Origin: Gordonia oryzae
Lineage (GTDB): Bacteria > Actinomycetota > Actinomycetes > Mycobacteriales > Mycobacteriaceae
DNA: 64,000 nucleotides
NCBI RefSeq assembly: GCF_003797185.1
Contig: NZ_RKMH01000005.1
Span: 229,521 to 293,520, forward strand
Reading direction: 5' to 3'
In this document: one piece after another, positions 1 through 7,483 of the stretch
Numbering within the stretch: position 1 is the stretch's first letter
Layout: each line of letters opens with the position of its first letter
The notes under the pieces: generated by a model
Told to the model about the DNA's origin: nothing
Database searches by the model: none
What the model saw: the letters and a program-made list of their open reading frames with translations, nothing else
Translations under genes and position numbers: made by a program

Positions 1-558
1 TCGTCGGGCCGCGTATCAGGTTTCGTTCATGGTGGCTGCCCGTCGGCGTGATGCTCGCCGTTGTCGTGGTCCTGCCCCAAACGGCGGCGAAGTGGGCACG
101 TGCGCCCATCCGACGGCGGCTGCTCGTCGCCGGATCGATGGTCACCATCGGCTCCAACCGCCGCGATCGCGCTGCCGGTGCTACCCGTCGGCCCGGTGCG
201 AACCGTCAACCCGCTCAACTGGGAACGCAGCAAGCAGGTGGCGCGGCCGGAGTTCGCCGCCGCGGTCGACAGCGTGTGGTCGGCGAGCCCCGCCGATCGG
301 CGTGAGCGCGCCGCGGTGGTGACCGCGAACTACGGGGAGGTCGGTGCGCTCGAACGCCTCGATCCGGGATGTCGGTGTGTTTGGGACACCTGGGCTGCTC
401 CGACTGGGGCCCGCGCCGTCCGGTGGGCGGACCGGCCGGTCCTGCTGATCGATCACCTCGACCACAAGGAGGTGCGGCGTCGGCATCGGGCGATGCGACC
501 CGCCGCACGGGACATGGTCGCAGGTGTGGCTGTACTTCCGACACACCCGAGGGTCTCT
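1..558 (+). pseudogene. Decayed C-terminus of a membrane protein (GT39-like)
   Basis: No single frame is open across this stretch, but successive frames give consistent protein pieces. First comes a hydrophobic segment (WWLPVGVMLAVVVVLP, about 25-75). Then, in another frame, a piece with VNPLNWERSKQVARPEF and ANYGEVGALERL (about 175-360). Then LGHLGCSDWGP (about 370-420) in a third frame, and RPVLLIDHLDHKE (about 430-470) back in the second. This order resembles the soluble C-terminal part of actinobacterial glycosyltransferase-39-like membrane proteins, judged from memory. At least three frameshifts are needed. The gene runs off the left edge, so only its 3' part is visible. The tail abuts the convergent DUF2461 gene. 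It is either true decay or poor sequence; the family call is moderate. Confidence 0.5.
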
Positions 559-1191
559 CTACGCATTGCCGTGTCGCAGAATCCATTCGATCAAGGGCGT
601 GGTGGTTCTCCAGTCGACCCGAATGCGGTCGACGAGGTCGGCGGTATGGATGACCGGATCGAATCCGTAGTCCCGCATGACCGTGATCGTCTTGTGTCGC
701 AGTAGACCGATCCGCGGATGATCCCGATCGAATCCCCGCGGCGCGGTCTTGAGTGTGTCGCCGCCGACTTCCCAGCCGGCGTCGGACAACTCATCGACGA
801 TTCGCTCCAGCTCGGATCCGGTGCGCTCGTTGACGATCGCGGCGCGGATGGCGGCGAGCCGGTCGGCCGCGGTGTCGTAAATACCCGCGCCGACCCGGAC
901 GCCGGGCGCACCGATCTGCACGTAGTACCCGGTGGCCGGCGCAACCGCGACGTATGCGCCCTGATGGGTCTTGTAGGGCGACTTGTCCTTGGCGAAGCGC
1001 ACATCGCGATACGGCCGGAACAGTGTGGCCTCGCCGAATTCCTCGGCGAGGTCGGCAGTCAGCGCAACCATAGGTTCGGCCACTGCGGAGGAATACGTGG
1101 CCTTATGCGCCGTCCAGAACGACTTCGTGTTGTCGATCTCGAGATCGTCGTAGAAGTCCAACGCAGCCTCGGGAAAACCGGTGAAACCCAT
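559..1191 (-). CDS. DUF2461 domain protein
   Basis: A 210-residue protein of the DUF2461/TIGR02453 family. It opens with GFTGFPEAALDFYDDLEIDN and NTKSFWTAHKATY, and carries the family core with FRPYRDVRFAKDKSPYKTHQ and GYYVQIGAPGVRVGAG. The length is usual for the family. Its biochemical function is not established. ATG at 1191 is chosen rather than TTG at 1194, because a TAGACT -10 box lies exactly 6 nt upstream, which suggests a leaderless message. It is convergent with the decayed gene on its left and has no co-directional partner, so it is probably monocistronic. Confidence 0.85.
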   Translation of the reverse strand: MGFTGFPEAALDFYDDLEIDNTKSFWTAHKATYSSAVAEPMVALTADLAEEFGEATLFRPYRDVRFAKDKSPYKTHQGAYVAVAPATGYYVQIGAPGVRVGAGIYDTAADRLAAIRAAIVNERTGSELERIVDELSDAGWEVGGDTLKTAPRGFDRDHPRIGLLRHKTITVMRDYGFDPVIHTADLVDRIRVDWRTTTPLIEWILRHGNA

Positions 1192-1197
1192 CAAGTC

Positions 1198-1203
1198 AGT
1201 CTA
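1198..1203 (-). promoter_or_regulatory. -10 box for leaderless DUF2461 mRNA
   Basis: TAGACT on the minus strand ends 6 nt before the ATG at 1191. This spacing puts the transcription start at or next to the start codon. No Shine-Dalgarno sequence fits in the gap. Confidence 0.55.
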
Positions 1204-1823
1204 GGCGGCCGATCCGGGTAGCGATCGTTACCGCCGAGCGAGGTGGTCTGTGTTGTCGAGACAATCCCGCAACCACGTCGGAGGCGACTGTTCGCTCGCG
1301 TCGCCGAGAGGGCGGGTGGGGTGGTTCGCGGTGGACAGTGGACAGACCGTCGGACTCGTCCGCTGCGTCGTCGCGCAGGGTCGGTTCCAGTGCACCCCAT
1401 GGCGCTCTGGCGGCTACTCGATATCGGCTGTGCACGAGCGATCCCGGCCACGGTCCTGACTTCGATGTCGGGAACCGTACTTTGCGATCCGCCTACCTCT
1501 GGCGACATCGTCGACACATCACCCGCCCGATCTCACCCCTGGTTACACCGTCGTCGGTATGGCTTGTTCAGTGCGAAGAGCAGTGTGCATGCCGAGGTGG
1601 ACGACTCGTGCTCGAAGAACGTAGTGGCACCGCCATGGAAAAGCTGCGCACCTTCGCCGCCATCGTGACCTCGTTCCTGGGTGCAGAAGTGTTGATCGTG
1701 TCCGTCGGGAAACTGCCGGAGAGGTTCACGATCGATGACGTCGTCGGTCCACGGTGGCATCGGATTGCAGTAGGTGCTCATGGCCGGGGTGTTCCTGGCC
1801 GAACATCCTAACACCGTTGGCTA
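1204..1823. other. Gene-poor stretch, no supported gene
   Basis: Several overlapping frames are open on both strands, as expected at this GC content. None has a recognisable family, start signal or consistent codon bias. The longest (plus strand 1338-1811, minus strand 1533-1814) overlap each other and neither is convincing. I see no RNA gene or repeat here. It may be a decayed gene like the one at the left edge. Confidence 0.4.
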
Positions 1824-2162
1824 CCCGTCGATCTCGTTGTGGTAGAGGACGTTGGTTCGCTGACCGTCGTCGCACTTGGCGTCATCCCCGCCTATCTGTT
1901 GTCCCTCGCGACGAAAAGCGCAGGGCTGCTTCGCATTGCGTCCGAGGTGGAGAAGCAGGGACTCGGCCGCACCGAGTTTCCCGCCACGCCGTGTCCCGAG
2001 GGCATACCGGTCACAGTCATGCGCACCACCGAAGAGTTACTTGTCGCCACCGACGAGGTCAAATACATGTTCGGTCCCATCGACTCCTACGACGGAGCAT
2101 CTGGGTTGTTCCCCTGCGGCCCGATCTCTCGTCAGCCGGCCGGTTCGGTGACGATCCGGTAG
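1824..2162 (+). pseudogene. Unidentified coding-like fragment
   Basis: A frame of about 110 codons with coding-like codon use: mostly G or C at third positions and a plausible mix of residues. It contains VVALGVIPAYLLSLATKSAG, then EGIPVTVMRTTEELLVATDE and KYMFGPIDSYDGASG. The first possible start is GTG at 1839, with no ribosome binding site. An in-frame stop lies just upstream at 1809, so it looks like the 3' remnant of a longer gene. It runs 31 nt into the convergent amidase gene. I do not recognise the family. It could also be a chance open frame. Confidence 0.3.
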
Positions 2163-4168
2163 TCAGCGGTGGTTGCGCCGTGCTCGGCCGTCACGACCAC
2201 CAAGACCAGCGTGCCATAGGGGTCACGCCACGACGAGTGGGTCCGGCGAAGTTCGGCGGTCGGCACTTGTGTTGTCGCCGTGAACGAGTGGTCGTCGCGG
2301 CCGACCTCCACCGCCGAGCCGTCGACGAAAATTTGCACCATCGGGGCATCGGTGCATCCGGTGATCTCGATGATGGTGACGTCGCCATCGCCGCGAGCCG
2401 TTGCGGTCATCGCGAGTTCGGGGGCAGCACCAGCGGCGAGGGTTCCCGGCCGGGTGAGTGTGGGCAGTTCGGGGGTTCGCGGTGGCGCCGTGCGCCGATG
2501 GGTCCGGTGCTCGAATGCCCACCCGTAGGCGAGCAGTGCGTTGTCGGTGTAGGCCCGCCCGGCGAATGTCAGGTTCACTGGCATGCCAATGTCGCTCATC
2601 GTCCCCATGGTGAGGTTGACCGTCGGAATGCCGTAATGCCTGATCATGGTGTTGCCCGTCGACACCCACACCCCGTTGGCCATGGCGCGATTGTGAGCCT
2701 GTGGGTCGGTGTCGGCATCGGCGGCCCCGACGTCGAGAGCCGACGGGAACACCAGTGCATCAAGGCCCAGCTCGTCGAGCCAGTCCTCGAAGTCGTTGCG
2801 GCGCAGTCTTTCCAGGCCCCGAACGCCCTCGGCGAGGTTGGGGATCTCGGTGAGCGGGGCGATGCCCTGCGCTGCGCGGTGGGGGTACTCGCTGATGTCG
2901 AGGTTGTAGCGCGCGTAGTAGCCGTCGAGCGGGTCGGGGATCGCACCGTCGGGTAGCGGGAAGATCAGCTCGCCCTTGACGTTTTCGAGGCGGTGCAGCG
3001 TCGGATCGCCGGTTGCCTGCAAGAAGTCATCCCACGCCCAGATGGTGAGATCCCACATCTCGGCGTCAAAGAAGCCGGTTGGCAGGATGCCCCGAGCGTA
3101 GCCGTCCTGGGCGCCGGGACGGTCGAGTTCGTAATTGGTCAGCGCCGGGAAGTCGACGTCGACCACTGTGGCGCCCGCGGCCTCGAGGTCGGCGCGAGCA
3201 CGCTCCCATAACTGCATCACCGACGGCCGCGGGGTGATCGGCCAACCGGCCTGATCGTCCTGGCCGAGAATGATGCGAGGTGCGCCGAAACGTTTGCCGT
3301 GCAACGCATCCCTATCGCGCAGGTCGAGGTAGGAGGCGGGTCGAATTTGTGATGCGGCGGGTAGGCTCACCCACGGCTGGGTGCGCCAGAAGTCGCCGCG
3401 GGTCTGAGGATCGTCAGCGACGAGCACATCGAGTAGCGCCAGCATGTCATCCATCGTGCGGGTATGCGGCACCACCACGTCCATGGTCGGTGTCAGCGGC
3501 CAGTTACCGCGCACCGAGATGACACCCCGGGAGGGGGTATAGGCGGCCAGCGCGTTGTTGGACGCCGGGGACCGCCCGCTCGACCAGGTTTCCTCGCCGA
3601 GGCCGAAGGCCGCCATGCTCGCCGCCGTCGACACGCCCGATCCGTTCGAGGACCCGGAGAGATATGCCGCCGCGAGATAGTTGCCGTTGTAGGGACTTTC
3701 GGCACGGCCGTACACGCCGCGTTGCATTCCTCCGTTGGCCATCGGTGGCATGTTGGTCAGGCCCATGCAGATCGCTCCGGCAGCGCGAAGCCGCTCGATG
3801 GTGAAGGCGTCGTTGCCCGCGATCAGATTCTCGAAGGCAGGAGATCCTGCCGCCACCGATAGTCCCGCAACTCGGTAGCTGTCCTTGGCGGTGTAGGGAA
3901 TCCCATCGAACGGACCGAGTATCTCCCCGCGAGAACGCCGTTCGTCGGAGGCGCGGGCCTCGTCGAACATCCTCGGATTGAGCACCGGGATCGCGTTGAG
4001 TGTGGTGCCGTGGCGGTCGTAATGCGCGATGCGGTTGAGGTAGGCGGCGACCAGCTCGACGGCGGTCACCTGGCCCTGCGCGAGTGCCTGGCTCAGCTCG
4101 GCGATCGACGTCTCCACCACCGGCGGAGTCTGTGCAGGGGGAGCGTTCTCCGGGCGGCGGCTGGTCAT
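2132..4168 (-). CDS. Amidase-signature amidase with C-terminal extension
   Basis: A 678-residue amidase-signature hydrolase, expected to cleave a carboxamide through a Ser-cisSer-Lys triad. The lysine lies in PFDGIPYTAKDS (about residue 95). The serine region reads SGSSNGSG, and the second serine sits in GLGEETWSSGRSPASN, a variant of the usual GTDTGGSIR. The catalytic domain ends near residue 560. About 110 further residues follow, rich in beta-strand character (VTIIEITG, VQIFVDGSA, GTLVLVVVT); family members are usually about 470-500 long. The upstream deiminase stop and this ATG share the A of TGATG, so the two are translationally coupled. GTG at 4171 is an alternative start. The substrate is unknown; the coupling suggests a product of the agmatine pathway. 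Confidence 0.85.
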   Translation of the reverse strand: MTSRRPENAPPAQTPPVVETSIAELSQALAQGQVTAVELVAAYLNRIAHYDRHGTTLNAIPVLNPRMFDEARASDERRSRGEILGPFDGIPYTAKDSYRVAGLSVAAGSPAFENLIAGNDAFTIERLRAAGAICMGLTNMPPMANGGMQRGVYGRAESPYNGNYLAAAYLSGSSNGSGVSTAASMAAFGLGEETWSSGRSPASNNALAAYTPSRGVISVRGNWPLTPTMDVVVPHTRTMDDMLALLDVLVADDPQTRGDFWRTQPWVSLPAASQIRPASYLDLRDRDALHGKRFGAPRIILGQDDQAGWPITPRPSVMQLWERARADLEAAGATVVDVDFPALTNYELDRPGAQDGYARGILPTGFFDAEMWDLTIWAWDDFLQATGDPTLHRLENVKGELIFPLPDGAIPDPLDGYYARYNLDISEYPHRAAQGIAPLTEIPNLAEGVRGLERLRRNDFEDWLDELGLDALVFPSALDVGAADADTDPQAHNRAMANGVWVSTGNTMIRHYGIPTVNLTMGTMSDIGMPVNLTFAGRAYTDNALLAYGWAFEHRTHRRTAPPRTPELPTLTRPGTLAAGAAPELAMTATARGDGDVTIIEITGCTDAPMVQIFVDGSAVEVGRDDHSFTATTQVPTAELRRTHSSWRDPYGTLVLVVVTAEHGATTADYRIVTEPAG

Positions 4169-5199
4169 CACAGCTCCACGACGGCGGGCTGTTGCTGGGT
4201 GATGCAGTGGATCCCGCCGCCACGCGCCAGGATCTCCCGCGCGTCGATGGTCACCACGCGCCGTCCGGGGTACACGGCGGCGAGGATCTCGGCGGCGCGC
4301 TCGTCGGCGGCGGGCTCGCCGTAGCCGCAGGCGATCACGCCGTCATTGACGACGAGATGGTTGATGTAGCTGTAGTCGACGAAGCCGGTCTCGTCGCGAA
4401 TCGTCTCGGGGGCGGGCAGGTCGACGATGTTCCATCGGCGCCCCGCGGCATCGGTGGTCCCGGCGAGGAAGTCACGGAGCTCGCGCATCACGGCGTGGTC
4501 GGGGTGTTCGGGGTTGGGCTGCTGGTGCAGGAGCAGCGTTCCGGGGGAGGGTATGGTCGCGACCATGTCGATATGCCCGCGGGTGCCGAAGCGCTCGTAG
4601 TCGCGGGTCAGTCCGCGCGGCAGCCAGATGACCTTCTGCGCGCCCAGTGTGCGGGCAAGTTCGGCTTCGACGGTTTCCTTGGTCGCGTAAGGGTTTCGGC
4701 CGGGATCGAGCTGGACGGTCTCGGTGATCAGGACGGTGCCCTCGCCGTCGACGTGGATCGCGCCGCCTTCCTGGACGAGCATGGAGCTGATGACCGGCAC
4801 TCCCGCGGCCTCGGCGACGACGCGTCCGATGCGGCGGTCGTTGTCCCATTCGGCCCACTCCTGGGCGCCCCAGCCGTTGAAGGTCCAGTCCACCGCGGCC
4901 AGGTGGCCCGCACCGTCGGTGACGAAGGTCGGGCCGATGTCGCGCATCCAGGCGTCGTCGAGTTCAGCCTCGATGATGTCGATGCCGGCAGTGAGCATCG
5001 TGTGGGCGCGGGTGGTTTCGGTCGGGTCGACGACCACCGTCACCGGTTCGAACTCGGAGACCGTGTTGGCCACCGTACTCCAAGCGGTATAGGCGGTTTC
5101 GGCGTCGGCGGGGCTCTCGGCGAGGGTGGTGTTGGCCCTCGGGAAGGCCATCCACACGCGGTCGTGCCGTGCGGTCTCGGCTGGCATGGTCCACGACAC
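4168..5199 (-). CDS. aguA: Agmatine deiminase
   Basis: Converts agmatine to N-carbamoylputrescine and ammonia; cytosolic member of the peptidyl-arginine-deiminase fold. The 343 residues match the family length. Visible motifs are DDAWMRDIGPTFV (active-site aspartate, about 82-94), VQEGGAIHVDGEGT, GTRGHIDMVA (catalytic histidine) and GGGIHCITQQQPAV, whose Cys332 is the expected nucleophile. The start is GTG at 5199, with an AAGGGGA Shine-Dalgarno about 7 nt upstream; ATG at 5187 is a less likely alternative. It is first in a two-gene operon with the amidase and divergent from a TetR gene, with two matched palindromes in the shared promoter region. Confidence 0.9.
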   Translation of the reverse strand: MSWTMPAETARHDRVWMAFPRANTTLAESPADAETAYTAWSTVANTVSEFEPVTVVVDPTETTRAHTMLTAGIDIIEAELDDAWMRDIGPTFVTDGAGHLAAVDWTFNGWGAQEWAEWDNDRRIGRVVAEAAGVPVISSMLVQEGGAIHVDGEGTVLITETVQLDPGRNPYATKETVEAELARTLGAQKVIWLPRGLTRDYERFGTRGHIDMVATIPSPGTLLLHQQPNPEHPDHAVMRELRDFLAGTTDAAGRRWNIVDLPAPETIRDETGFVDYSYINHLVVNDGVIACGYGEPAADERAAEILAAVYPGRRVVTIDAREILARGGGIHCITQQQPAVVEL

Positions 5200-5222
5200 C
5201 TGATGTTCCCCTTGCTGTCAGA

Positions 5223-5242
5223 TATTGATCTGATGGTCAATA
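5223..5242. promoter_or_regulatory. Operator copy 1 (TATTGA-N8-TCAATA)
   Basis: A 20-bp inverted repeat with perfect 6-bp arms (TATTGATCTGATGGTCAATA). It lies 23 bp from the aguA start and matches a second copy 70 bp away. The AT-rich arms stand out in this GC-rich genome. Likely a binding site for the adjacent TetR protein (inference). Confidence 0.65.
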
Positions 5243-5292
5243 ACTGGCGAGAGTACGGGCCTGTTGCGCTGTATGTCAAGGGTTTCGTCCAT

Positions 5293-5312
5293 TATTGATA
5301 GACGGATCAATA
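5293..5312. promoter_or_regulatory. Operator copy 2 (TATTGAT-N6-ATCAATA)
   Basis: A 20-bp inverted repeat with perfect 7-bp arms (TATTGATAGACGGATCAATA). It has the same length and arm sequence as copy 1. The start-to-start distance of 70 bp is close to seven helical turns, so both sites face nearly the same side of the DNA. Confidence 0.65.
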
Positions 5313-5391
5313 TCCGGGTTCGTGATCATCTACCGTGTACTGGTGGTGATCTTGCGACAGCGTATGGAGGTTCTCGACGCCCCGCCTTGGC

Positions 5392-5412
5392 GACTCCGGC
5401 CGGACCGGAGTC
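5392..5412 (+). other. Hairpin directly before the tetR start
   Basis: A perfect 8-bp inverted repeat, GACTCCGG and CCGGAGTC, with a 5-nt loop. It ends 3 nt before the ATG at 5416 and occupies the place of a ribosome binding site. It could hide the start if the message extends upstream, or serve as another protein site. Confidence 0.4.
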
Positions 5413-5415
5413 CGT

Positions 5416-6054
5416 ATGAGTAGGTCGTCGAGTGCGGTCCGACCGCGCGCCGCGCGCAAGTCGCCCGAGGAGCGCGCGCAGGAGATCCGTTCGGCTGCAT
5501 GTGAACTCGCCCGCAGTGACGGCCTCCCAGCGCTGACCCTGCGGTCGGTGGCCGCCCGGATCGGCGTCGCCCCGGCGCTCGTGGCCCATTACGAGCCGAG
5601 TATGGACGAGCTCGTCGCCGCCACCTTCACCACCGTGACCACCGCGGAGGTCGAGGAGATCGCCGAACTACTTGCCGAAGCGCCGTCGGCCACCGACAAA
5701 CTACGTCGACTCGTCGCGACACTGTTGGAACCCTCTCGGGACGACGTGACCACGGTGTGGGCCGATGCCTTCAGTCTGGGCCGCACCAACGACTCACTCG
5801 CCGCTGCGGTGCGCGCGGTGATGGACACCTGGCGGTCGCTCGTTGTCGGGGTGATCGAGGAGGGCGTCGCGTCGGGGGAGTTCACCACCGATGAGCCGGC
5901 GGATGTGGCGTGGCAATTCCTCGGCATGGTCGACGGTGTCAACGCGCACGCCCTGGTGCACTACGCCGGCACACCCGACCGCGGGCGCCTGGTATGTCGC
6001 GCCCTGGAGAACGAGCTCGGTCTTGCTCACGGCACTCTGCGAACCTCGAGCTGA
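5416..6054 (+). CDS. TetR family transcriptional regulator
   Basis: A 212-residue one-component DNA-binding regulator. The N-terminal helix-turn-helix covers roughly residues 22-68 (LTLRSVAARIGVAPALVAHY). The rest is the variable helical ligand-binding and dimer domain. A 16-residue basic N-terminal tail (SAVRPRAARK) precedes the domain. It is divergent from aguA-amidase, and the two matched palindromes in between make it the obvious candidate regulator of both itself and that operon. The inducer may be agmatine or a related amine (inference). No in-frame start lies further upstream before a stop, so ATG at 5416 is well supported despite the absence of a Shine-Dalgarno sequence. Confidence 0.85.
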   Translation: MSRSSSAVRPRAARKSPEERAQEIRSAACELARSDGLPALTLRSVAARIGVAPALVAHYEPSMDELVAATFTTVTTAEVEEIAELLAEAPSATDKLRRLVATLLEPSRDDVTTVWADAFSLGRTNDSLAAAVRAVMDTWRSLVVGVIEEGVASGEFTTDEPADVAWQFLGMVDGVNAHALVHYAGTPDRGRLVCRALENELGLAHGTLRTSS

Positions 6055-6472
6055 ATGCCTTCGGGGACAATCGAATAGGTGCGCTCGTGTGCTGCCGGGC
6101 GTGGATGGTGTTCGACAAGTGGCCAGGGCAAGTAACGAGGGACGCCGAGGTCGCCAACTGGACTTGGGCAACATCGTCGGGATTCCGCTGCGGCTGTATC
6201 GACGTCGTCAACTGAGGGCGGATGTTGTGGCCACCGTCAGCACGGTGGAGACGAGAAGACCGATCCACGGATGTCGTGTGAGCTTCGCGTTCGACCATTC
6301 CGCTGATCGGCTGTGTGGTGCGAGTCGATGCCTACCAACCAGCGATTCCTTCGAGAGAGTAGTGAGCTCACTATTGACTGGCCGCAAGGCCCACTCTATT
6401 CACCCACTGCGGAAAGGTCTGGCGCGTGAGCGTTGTTCTCGCCGCGAAGATCGGTGATCAACAGCGTTTTCC
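6055..6472. other. Gene-less stretch between tetR and the tRNA
   Basis: Open frames here are short and mutually overlapping. One plus-strand frame reads on past the end of tetR, but it has no start signal and no recognisable family. The only candidate signal is a promoter-like pair near 6374-6402. No repeat or further RNA gene was seen. Confidence 0.4.
6374..6402 (+). promoter_or_regulatory. Possible sigma-70-type promoter
   Basis: TTGACT and TATTCA separated by 17 bp. A transcript from here would run antisense through the tRNA gene toward pdtaR. The -10 box is imperfect. Confidence 0.3.
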
Positions 6473-6549
6473 TGGTGCCCTCGGGGGGAGTCGAACCCCC
6501 AACACACGGGTTTTGAATCCGTTGCCTCTGCCAATTGGGCTACGAGGGC
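6473..6549 (-). tRNA. tRNA-Leu (anticodon CAA)
   Basis: Read on the minus strand, this 77-nt gene folds as a full cloverleaf with encoded CCA. It has a 7-bp acceptor stem (GCCCTCG with CGAGGGC), discriminator A, a D-arm with GCC/GGC stem, and a T-arm of five G-C pairs with loop TTCGACT. The anticodon loop TTCAAAA gives CAA, which reads the leucine codon UUG. The top pair of the anticodon stem is an A-C mismatch. The variable region is only about 5 nt (GTGTT), whereas leucine tRNAs normally have a long variable arm. Its place next to pdtaR fits what I recall of mycobacterial genomes. Confidence 0.88.
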
Positions 6550-6575
6550 ATGCAACTGCGTTGAGCTGCGGGACC

Positions 6576-6606
6576 AGTCTAGTAGATCGGCCGAGTAGCG
6601 ATTCAA
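6576..6606 (-). promoter_or_regulatory. Promoter for the leucine tRNA
   Basis: On the minus strand, TTGAAT (6601-6606) and TAGACT (6576-6581) are spaced 19 bp apart and end about 26 bp before the mature tRNA. The -10 box is strong but the spacing is longer than ideal. Confidence 0.4.
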
Positions 6607-6693
6607 CCGGTACGCTTCCCCTCATCGTCCGTCGTGCGCGATGGGCGTGGCCTGGGTGTTCACGCAGGTCGAGCGCGCGAGGTGGAGGAGGGG

Positions 6694-7320
6694 ATGGTGA
6701 CGGTGGCGGACAGTGCGTCGGTAACGCCGGACGGAACGCAGGTGGGCCACAAGGTTCTCGTGGCCGAGGACGACTCGCTGATCCGGATGGACCTCATCGA
6801 GATGTTGCGCGAAGAGGGCTACGACGTCGTCGGTGAGGCACCCAATGGTCAGGCGGCCGTCGAGTTGACCGAACAGCTCGCCCCCGATCTGGTGATCATG
6901 GACATCAAGATGCCCGTCCGGGACGGAATCGATGCGGCCGGCGAGATCGCGAGCAAGCGTCTGGCCCCGGTGGTCATGCTCACCGCGTTCAGTCAGCGCG
7001 ACTTCATCGAGAAGGCCCGCGAGGCCGGAGCGATGGCCTATCTGGTGAAGCCCTTCACCAAGGCGGATCTCGTGCCCGCCATCGAGGTGGCGGTCAGCCG
7101 GTATCAGGAACTTCGCGAACTCGAGAACGAGGTAGCGTCGATGGCCGATCGTCTCGAGACCCGAAAACTCGTCGAGCGGGCCAAAGGCTTGCTGATGGAG
7201 AAGCAGACGTTGTCCGAACCTGAGGCGTTCAAGTGGATCCAGCGCGCCGCGATGGATCGCCGTACCACGATGAAGGCCGTCGCGCAGGTCGTGGTGGAGA
7301 CACTCGGTCCGCAGGAGTGA
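6694..7320 (+). CDS. pdtaR: ANTAR response regulator PdtaR
   Basis: A 208-residue two-component response regulator whose output domain binds RNA rather than DNA. The receiver domain spans about residues 19-135, with the acidic pair D26-D27, phospho-acceptor D70 in VIMDIKMP, and the conserved lysine in YLVKPF. The ANTAR domain follows (about 145-205; RKLVERAKGLLMEKQTLSE). In the family, phosphorylation by the sensor PdtaS lets ANTAR bind paired hairpins and act by antitermination. The sensor is not in this window. ATG at 6694 directly follows GGAGGAGGG, a strong ribosome binding site, so longer upstream readings are rejected. It precedes the liv operon and polA. Confidence 0.93.
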   Translation: MVTVADSASVTPDGTQVGHKVLVAEDDSLIRMDLIEMLREEGYDVVGEAPNGQAAVELTEQLAPDLVIMDIKMPVRDGIDAAGEIASKRLAPVVMLTAFSQRDFIEKAREAGAMAYLVKPFTKADLVPAIEVAVSRYQELRELENEVASMADRLETRKLVERAKGLLMEKQTLSEPEAFKWIQRAAMDRRTTMKAVAQVVVETLGPQE

Positions 7321-7483
7321 CCTCGACGGGTCGTTCGTTAAATCTCTGAAACAAGCTTGATGCGCATCTGCGCGGTTTCGCTCGGTTAGCCCGCGCAGGT
7401 CGGTCGTCGGGTCTATGTTCCTCTCAGGGTCTACGGGGTAGATCTCCCGGCGACGCCGGGTGGGCGGATGAGAGGCAACAAGT

